NCBI GenBank assembly: GCA_041563475.1
Contig: JBFFMY010000075.1
Span: 1 to 9,699 of the forward strand
Length of the DNA: 9,699 bases
Source of the DNA: CAJXZP01 sp041563475
Lineage (GTDB): Bacteria; Bacteroidota; Bacteroidia; Flavobacteriales_G; Salibacteraceae
Direction: 5' to 3'
Of this stretch, positions 5,507 through 9,699 are shown piece after piece. Position 1 is the stretch's first letter, and each line of letters begins with the position of its first letter. The notes beneath the pieces are model-generated. The model was not told where the DNA came from. It worked only from the letters and a program-made list of their open reading frames with translations, and ran no database searches. Made by a program: the position numbers and the translations under genes.

Positions 5507-6432
5507 CTATGCAGTATTTCAAGTGCTTTTAATTGATCTTTTTGCAATTGCGCACGTAGTTCTTCTAACCCATTAAATTTTTGTTCGCTCCGAATACGTC
5601 TTTTAAAATGAATGGTGATTTTACTTCCGTACAGATTACCGTTAAATTCAAAAATGTGTACTTCAATGCTGCGTTTATCGGTAGTTGTAACGGTGGGTTT
5701 CGAGCCAATATTGAGCATCCCGCCATATTTCTGGTTTCCAATACCTACCTCCACCGCATACACGCCATTTACCGGAACCAATTTATACCCATTATTAATC
5801 TCGATATTCGCGGTAGGGAAACCCATGGTTTTACCCAATTTATGCCCGTGAATTACTTCTCCGGTAAGCAAGAAATCGTACCCTAAATATTTATTGGCTC
5901 GATCAATATTTCCTTCGGCCAATGCGTGCCTAATTTTGGTGCTACTGATATTGATATCTTCAAATGTTTGTACCGGAATTTGTTCAATTTCAAAATCATA
6001 CAAACGGGAGTATTCTTCTAAATCTTCAATAGAACCTTCTCTATTTCTGCCAAATTGATGATCGTATCCAATAACCAATATTTTGGTGTGGAGTTTACGA
6101 ATCAATATATCGCGTACAAACGACAATGAAGTGGTTCTAGAAAATTCTAACGTGAACGGAATTATCACAAAATGATCAATACCTGCTTTCTCCAAGCGGT
6201 CAATTTTTTCGTCAATGGTATGAATCAATTGGGTATCGAAATCGGGATGAATAACCGTTCTCGGATGTGGATCAAACGAAACCACTACCGATTCTCCGTG
6301 ATGTTGTTTTGCTAATGTTTTGAGTCGGTTAAGTATTTCCATATGACCGGTATGCACCCCGTCAAAGGTGCCGGTGGTAACAATCGGAAATTCTGGAGCC
6401 ACAAACTCCTCCACGCCATGGTAAACTTTCAA
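5503..6432 (-). CDS. ribF: Bifunctional riboflavin kinase / FAD synthetase
   Basis: This 309-residue enzyme makes FMN from riboflavin and ATP, then FAD from FMN and ATP, in the cytoplasm. The N-terminal adenylyltransferase domain has GTFDGVHTGH (21-30, the HxGH motif) and ISSTKIRHAL (162-171). The C-terminal flavokinase domain has GKTMGFPTAN (200-209), NGVYAV, LNIGSKPT and EVHIFEF with the likely catalytic Glu257. No ATG or GTG lies near the start of homology. I chose the TTG at 6432, giving (M)KVYHGVEEF like other family members. Upstream TTG codons at 6456 and 6465 lie in or before the predicted -7 element at 6454-6461 and so are unlikely to be transcribed in full. It leads an operon with the LRR and YkoF-like genes and overlaps the former by 4 bases. 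Confidence 0.95.
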   Translation of the reverse strand: MKVYHGVEEFVAPEFPIVTTGTFDGVHTGHMEILNRLKTLAKQHHGESVVVSFDPHPRTVIHPDFDTQLIHTIDEKIDRLEKAGIDHFVIIPFTLEFSRTTSLSFVRDILIRKLHTKILVIGYDHQFGRNREGSIEDLEEYSRLYDFEIEQIPVQTFEDINISSTKIRHALAEGNIDRANKYLGYDFLLTGEVIHGHKLGKTMGFPTANIEINNGYKLVPVNGVYAVEVGIGNQKYGGMLNIGSKPTVTTTDKRSIEVHIFEFNGNLYGSKITIHFKRRIRSEQKFNGLEELRAQLQKDQLKALEILHR

Positions 6433-6453
6433 TCTGCTTTTTTTAAGTGAATG

Positions 6454-6461
6454 CAAAACTA
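6454..6461 (-). promoter_or_regulatory. Predicted -7 element of the ribF operon promoter
   Basis: On the minus strand TAGTTTTG matches the Bacteroidota -7 consensus TAnnTTTG at all fixed positions. No TTTG or TTG stands at the normal -33 distance. Transcription would begin around 6450-6447, leaving a leader of about 15-18 bases before the TTG at 6432, rich in A (CTTAAAAAAAGCAGA). This supports 6432 as the translation start. Confidence 0.5.
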
Positions 6462-6536
6462 ACAATCAGCGTCAATTACGGGGCATTTTCCTTTTTCATT
6501 GTGGGTGTGTCATCGGATACGACCCTACGCAAAACC

Positions 6537-6563
6537 TGATAAAAATCACTACTTTTAGGTAGT
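6537..6563 (+). promoter_or_regulatory. FNR-like box with overlapping ACTAC/GTAGT repeat
   Basis: TGAT-AAAA-ATCA (6537-6548) is a perfect 4-4-4 inverted repeat identical in form to the core of CRP/FNR-family FNR boxes. Its last base begins a second inverted repeat, ACTAC-TTTTAG-GTAGT (6548-6563). The pair lies 85-111 bases upstream of the HmuY-like gene, in the 215-base region it shares with the divergent ribF promoter. Two regulators binding exclusive, overlapping sites is a possible reading; neither is shown. Confidence 0.45.
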
Positions 6564-6647
6564 TCTTTATGACTTTAACATGACAACAAACTCTTCTTTC
6601 TTGTCTTTAATTTGCACGGTAATTATAAACAACATCAATAAACAATC

Positions 6648-7877
6648 ATGAAAAAATTATTACCATTATTTCTTACCGTATTCGTACCTTTTATAACCTT
6701 CGCTCAAGAAGATTCCGTTTCTATCGGTGCAGGGTATGTTTCGCAATCGTATTACAGTTTTAGTAACGGCATCGTTAAAACCTCCACTTCAGATTGGGAT
6801 TTAGCGTTTGGTATTGGCGGCTTTAATGTAGATGTACGCACCAATGACGGTCACAAAGTAGCCCTTTATTTATATCCAAACGGAGATACTTCTTCCTGGA
6901 ACACCATTGACACCACTGGTTTGTCAACATGGACACCCAGAAGAAACAATGAAAACGATTGGAGCGAAACCGTTATGTCGACTGGTTCAAATCACCCTGA
7001 TTACGGATGGGGTATCTATAACAATGTTAGCCACAATGTAGAGGGCGATAGCATTTACATTATTAAAACCAAAGCAGGTGATTTCAAGAAATTTGTAATT
7101 ACTGGAATGATGGCTATGACTCAAAGTTGGGATTTTAAATATGCCAATTTAGATGGTTCTGACGAAGTTTCAGGTTCTATTGTGAAAACAAATTATACTG
7201 GAAAAAACTTTGTGTATTATTCTATTGATCACGATTCAACTATGGATTTAGAGCCAATGGCTACCGATTGGGATATTCTTTTTAGCCGTTACACTGCACG
7301 TTACCCAGTAGGTGGTTACTACAACGTAGCAGGTATTCAAACCAATAAATTTAGAACTACCGGAGAAGCGAAAGACGTAGATGTGGATAATGTAGACTGG
7401 ACAACCCTAAACTATGTGGATTCAATTGGAGAAATTGGTTGGGATTGGAAAACGTTTAACAACACTACTTTCATGTATGATATTTCAGATAGCTTGACAT
7501 ATTTCGTGGCAGATACCAATAACAACGTGTGGCAAATTACCCTAACAGGTTTTGACTACACCATTGCCCAATTTAACTTCAATAAAAAACGTGTTGAAGG
7601 TGTAAGTGTGCAAGATTTAAACACGCCTTTAACCGGTATTAATGTGTATCCTAATCCAGCTACCGATGTATTGAACATCTCGATAGAAAATGAAGCGTTA
7701 AACACCGTGAATGTGTCTATCTTTTCGATTACTGGAAGTCAAGTGTATCAATTAAACAGAAATGTATCTGGGGTAAATAACCTCGAAATTTCTGTAGCCG
7801 ATTGGCAAAGTGGGGTGTATTTCGTTCGTATTGAAAATGGCGGAAAAACAGCTATCCAGAAACTAATCGTTCAATAA
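6648..7877 (+). CDS. T9SS-exported protein with two HmuY-like modules
   Basis: The 409-residue product has a signal peptide (MKKLLPLFLTVFVPFITFAQ) and a C-terminal type IX sorting domain from about residue 329, with VYPNPATDVLNISI (333-346) and the end GVYFVRIENGGKTAIQKLIVQ. Between lie two copies of a module like the haem-binding HmuY family: YYSFSNGIV (35-43), SDWDLAF (48-54), VRTN (63-66) and SIYIIKTKAGDFKKFVI (135-151) in the first; FVYYSID (188-194), TDWDILFSRY (206-215), IQTN (230-233) and LTYFVADTNNNVWQITL (283-299) in the second. HmuY binds haem outside the cell and hands it to the receptor HmuR. HmuY itself is a lipoprotein; here the tail would send the protein through the T9SS to the surface or medium. 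Haem ligands cannot be assigned, though Met and His residues (Met154, Met155, Met157, His195) are present. The gene precedes a haem-type TonB receptor, which strengthens the call. Confidence 0.7.
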   Translation: MKKLLPLFLTVFVPFITFAQEDSVSIGAGYVSQSYYSFSNGIVKTSTSDWDLAFGIGGFNVDVRTNDGHKVALYLYPNGDTSSWNTIDTTGLSTWTPRRNNENDWSETVMSTGSNHPDYGWGIYNNVSHNVEGDSIYIIKTKAGDFKKFVITGMMAMTQSWDFKYANLDGSDEVSGSIVKTNYTGKNFVYYSIDHDSTMDLEPMATDWDILFSRYTARYPVGGYYNVAGIQTNKFRTTGEAKDVDVDNVDWTTLNYVDSIGEIGWDWKTFNNTTFMYDISDSLTYFVADTNNNVWQITLTGFDYTIAQFNFNKKRVEGVSVQDLNTPLTGINVYPNPATDVLNISIENEALNTVNVSIFSITGSQVYQLNRNVSGVNNLEISVADWQSGVYFVRIENGGKTAIQKLIVQ

Positions 7878-7904
7878 AAACTCATCGAGTAAAAGACTAT
7901 TCTT

Positions 7905-9699
7905 TTGCAAAATTCAACCAACATATTTCGAAAAATCATCCTCAGTTTGGGGATGATTTTTTGTGTTGGATTAATTCATGCCCAAACCACCCAACTTACC
8001 ATTACCGATGGGAACTTAGGCGGCCCCCTACCCTCTGCCCACGTTAAATTTACGGATATTACTTCAGGACATTCGGAATATGTTATTGCAAACCAAAGCG
8101 GAATTGTAACATTACCTAACCCAACAAAATTTTCTACCGCAATTAAAATCCATGTTTCATTTATTGGTTTTGACCCGTTTAACGACACGATTACACGCGG
8201 TACGTCTACGACCATTAAATTAAATGAAAGTGCCGAAATGCTTTCCCAAATGGTGGTGACAGGTCAGTTTACCGCAGGAAGTCCTGAAAAGGCAGTGCAT
8301 AAAATTTCTTTGATTGGCCGAGATAAAATTGATGCGTTAAATGCCGTTTCGCTCGACCAAGTTTTAGCCCGTGAGCTGAACATGAATATTTCACAAGATG
8401 GTGTTTTAGGAAGTAGTATTTCTATTCAAGGTCTTTCTGGTGAAAACGTGAAAATTTTAGTCGATGGCGTACCGATGATTGGTCGCTTAAATGGCAGTAT
8501 TGATTTGAGCCAAATCAACCTCAACGATGTGGAGCGTATTGAAGTGGTGGAAGGCCCGTTATCTGTTTCGTATGGAAGTAATGCCCTAGCCGGAACGATT
8601 AACATCATTACCAAAAAAGATACGAAAAAGCCCTTTTCTACCAACGCCAAAATGTACACGGAGAATATCGGAACCTTCAATGCCGATGCAGCCGTTAGCG
8701 TAAGCAAAGGCAAAAACTTTGGCGGCATTAATTTTACGCGTAATTTCTTTAATGGTTGGAATATTGACGACCCTATTTTTGGTAATCCAGAGCCGTTAGC
8801 CGACTCCTCACGCGTGAAACTATGGAAACCAAGAACGCAATTTTTAGGAGGATTAAAATACGGGCGTATACTTAAAAAAGGGTCTATTATTTACAATTTT
8901 AGTGGGTTTAATGAAACGATACTCAACCGTGGATATCCAAGAGGGCCATACCAAGAAACCGCTTTTGACGATAAGTACATTACCAATCGTTTTGACAATA
9001 GCTTGAACCTCGACTTGCAATTGGATTCTACCAATAAGTTAAATGTTTTAGCGGCTTACAATTATTACGAACGTCAAAAACTTTCGTACATCACTGACCT
9101 TACGGGTGTTTCGTCTATTGAAAATCCAACTACCTCCGCAAATGACACTACGCAAACCGATTTAATGATGGTGCGTTCTACATTCACTAGCCAACCGAAA
9201 GGTAAAATTTGGGGCTACCAGGTAGGATTAGATTTGAACAACGAAACGGCTCGCGGTGCCCGAATTTTGGATCAACAACAATCTATTGGCGACTATGCGG
9301 TATTTACGAGTTTTGAGATTTCACCCAGTATGAAATGGACTATTCGTCCGGGGTTGCGGATGAGTTACAACACCAAATATGGCTCACCTTTAGTTCCCTC
9401 GTTAAATATAAAATACTTACCTCGCAGCGGAATGGCTATTCGTGCATCGGTTGCGCGTGGGTTTAGAGCGCCATCGGTAAAAGAATTGTATTTAGATTTT
9501 GTAGATATCAACCACGACATTCATGGCAACCCAGATCTTCAAGCTGAAACTGCACTTCATACAAGCGTAAATTTTAGCTATGCACGTTTGCATAAAACAA
9601 GGAAGTATAAATTCAAATTCGGTTTGTTTTACAACCACATTAACAATAAAATATCCTTGGCCCAAGCCTCTACCATCCAGTATATGTATGCCAATGTAG
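7905..9699 (+). CDS. TonB-dependent haem-type receptor (HmuR-like), 3' partial
   Basis: An uninterrupted frame of 598 codons runs off the right edge. I place the start at TTG 7905, giving MQNSTNIFRKIILSLGMIFC and a signal peptide ending VGLIHAQ; the ATG at 7953 would leave a signal peptide with no basic residue. Then come a carboxypeptidase-regulatory-like beta domain (about 29-105), a plug domain (about 125-237; LVDGVPMIG, DVERIEVVEGPLSVSYGSNA, GTINIITKK) and the first part of the outer-membrane barrel. GFRAPSVKELYL with FRAP at 520-523 and GNPDL with NPDL at 542-545 are the paired boxes of TonB-dependent haem receptors, with two histidines (537, 540) between. The receptor would import haem, or less likely another iron or cobalamin ligand, across the outer membrane using TonB energy. 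It follows the HmuY-like gene by 27 bases, with a terminator hairpin within its signal-peptide codons. Confidence 0.88.
   Translation, partial: MQNSTNIFRKIILSLGMIFCVGLIHAQTTQLTITDGNLGGPLPSAHVKFTDITSGHSEYVIANQSGIVTLPNPTKFSTAIKIHVSFIGFDPFNDTITRGTSTTIKLNESAEMLSQMVVTGQFTAGSPEKAVHKISLIGRDKIDALNAVSLDQVLARELNMNISQDGVLGSSISIQGLSGENVKILVDGVPMIGRLNGSIDLSQINLNDVERIEVVEGPLSVSYGSNALAGTINIITKKDTKKPFSTNAKMYTENIGTFNADAAVSVSKGKNFGGINFTRNFFNGWNIDDPIFGNPEPLADSSRVKLWKPRTQFLGGLKYGRILKKGSIIYNFSGFNETILNRGYPRGPYQETAFDDKYITNRFDNSLNLDLQLDSTNKLNVLAAYNYYERQKLSYITDLTGVSSIENPTTSANDTTQTDLMMVRSTFTSQPKGKIWGYQVGLDLNNETARGARILDQQQSIGDYAVFTSFEISPSMKWTIRPGLRMSYNTKYGSPLVPSLNIKYLPRSGMAIRASVARGFRAPSVKELYLDFVDINHDIHGNPDLQAETALHTSVNFSYARLHKTRKYKFKFGLFYNHINNKISLAQASTIQYMYANV
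7931..7962 (+). terminator. Intercistronic terminator or attenuator in receptor 5' codons
   Basis: An 11-base perfect stem (7931-7941 with 7951-7961; core TCATCC/GGATGA) encloses a 9-base loop and ends in a run of six T residues (7957-7962). It lies 53 bases after the HmuY-like stop, where an intrinsic terminator is expected, but also inside the receptor reading frame, covering the signal-peptide hydrophobic core. Most transcripts could end here, so that the haemophore is made in excess; ribosomes translating the receptor start could melt the stem and allow read-through. Confidence 0.75.

Noticed and set aside
6601..6629. TTGTCT-N17-TATAAA before the HmuY-like gene, resembling an E. coli sigma-70 promoter
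   Set aside because: The primary sigma factor of Bacteroidota prefers TTTG and TAnnTTTG elements, and this sequence is AT-rich enough to arise by chance. It is kept only as a note.
7953..7955. ATG 7953 as the start of the TonB receptor
   Set aside because: It leaves a signal peptide of about 10 residues with no basic residue and sits in the right arm of the terminator stem; the frame upstream to TTG 7905 supplies Arg-Lys and a full hydrophobic core.
7976..8728. Minus-strand open frames opposite the TonB receptor
   Set aside because: They lie antisense to a continuous receptor frame with plug-domain motifs and carry no recognisable features.
1..9699. CRISPR arrays, tRNA or rRNA genes, insertion sequences
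   Set aside because: No regularly spaced repeats, cloverleaf-like sequences, rRNA stretches, transposase frames or terminal inverted repeats were seen.

Overview
The window looks like chromosomal DNA of a member of the phylum Bacteroidota. The evidence is a protein with a C-terminal type IX secretion (Por) sorting domain, an AraC regulator with an HMA-like N-terminus of a kind I know from this phylum, a lipoprotein whose cleavage cysteine is followed by Lys-Lys-Asp-Asp, few Shine-Dalgarno sequences, and -7 elements close to the TAnnTTTG consensus of this phylum. I cannot fix the genus.

Layout from left to right: (1) The first 45 codons of a minus-strand gene with a helicase-like Q motif, cut by the left edge. 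(2) A 364-base intergenic stretch (138-501) rich in repeats: a GTGCTATA/TATAGCAC inverted repeat, a LytTR-type pair of 9-bp direct repeats at 21-bp pitch, two strong hairpin terminators and a 14-bp palindrome. (3) A minus-strand lipoprotein with an Ig-like domain and an ice-binding-like DUF3494 domain. (4) A minus-strand AraC-type regulator and, upstream of it, a two-domain universal stress protein with a TPR tail, separated by a terminator. (5) A minus-strand SET-domain protein. (6) A compact minus-strand operon ribF - secreted leucine-rich-repeat protein - YkoF/MTH1187-like small protein, with a 4-base ATGA overlap and an 11-base gap. (7) Divergently, on the plus strand, a T9SS-exported protein with two HmuY-like modules, followed by a TonB-dependent receptor cut by the right edge.

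The plus-strand pair is the most interesting part. The receptor has the FRAP and NPDL boxes of haem receptors, with histidines between them, and its partner resembles a duplicated HmuY haemophore carrying a secretion tail. This suggests a surface haem-capture system organised like hmuY-hmuR. A strong terminator hairpin lies inside the predicted signal-peptide codons of the receptor, so it may set the ratio of haemophore to receptor. An FNR-like box (TGAT-N4-ATCA) overlapping an ACTAC/GTAGT inverted repeat lies upstream of the pair. Related sequences, sharing an exact 20-base word with each other, occur at two other places in the window.

Two genes (ribF and the receptor) appear to start with TTG. 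No tRNA, rRNA, insertion sequence or CRISPR array was seen.
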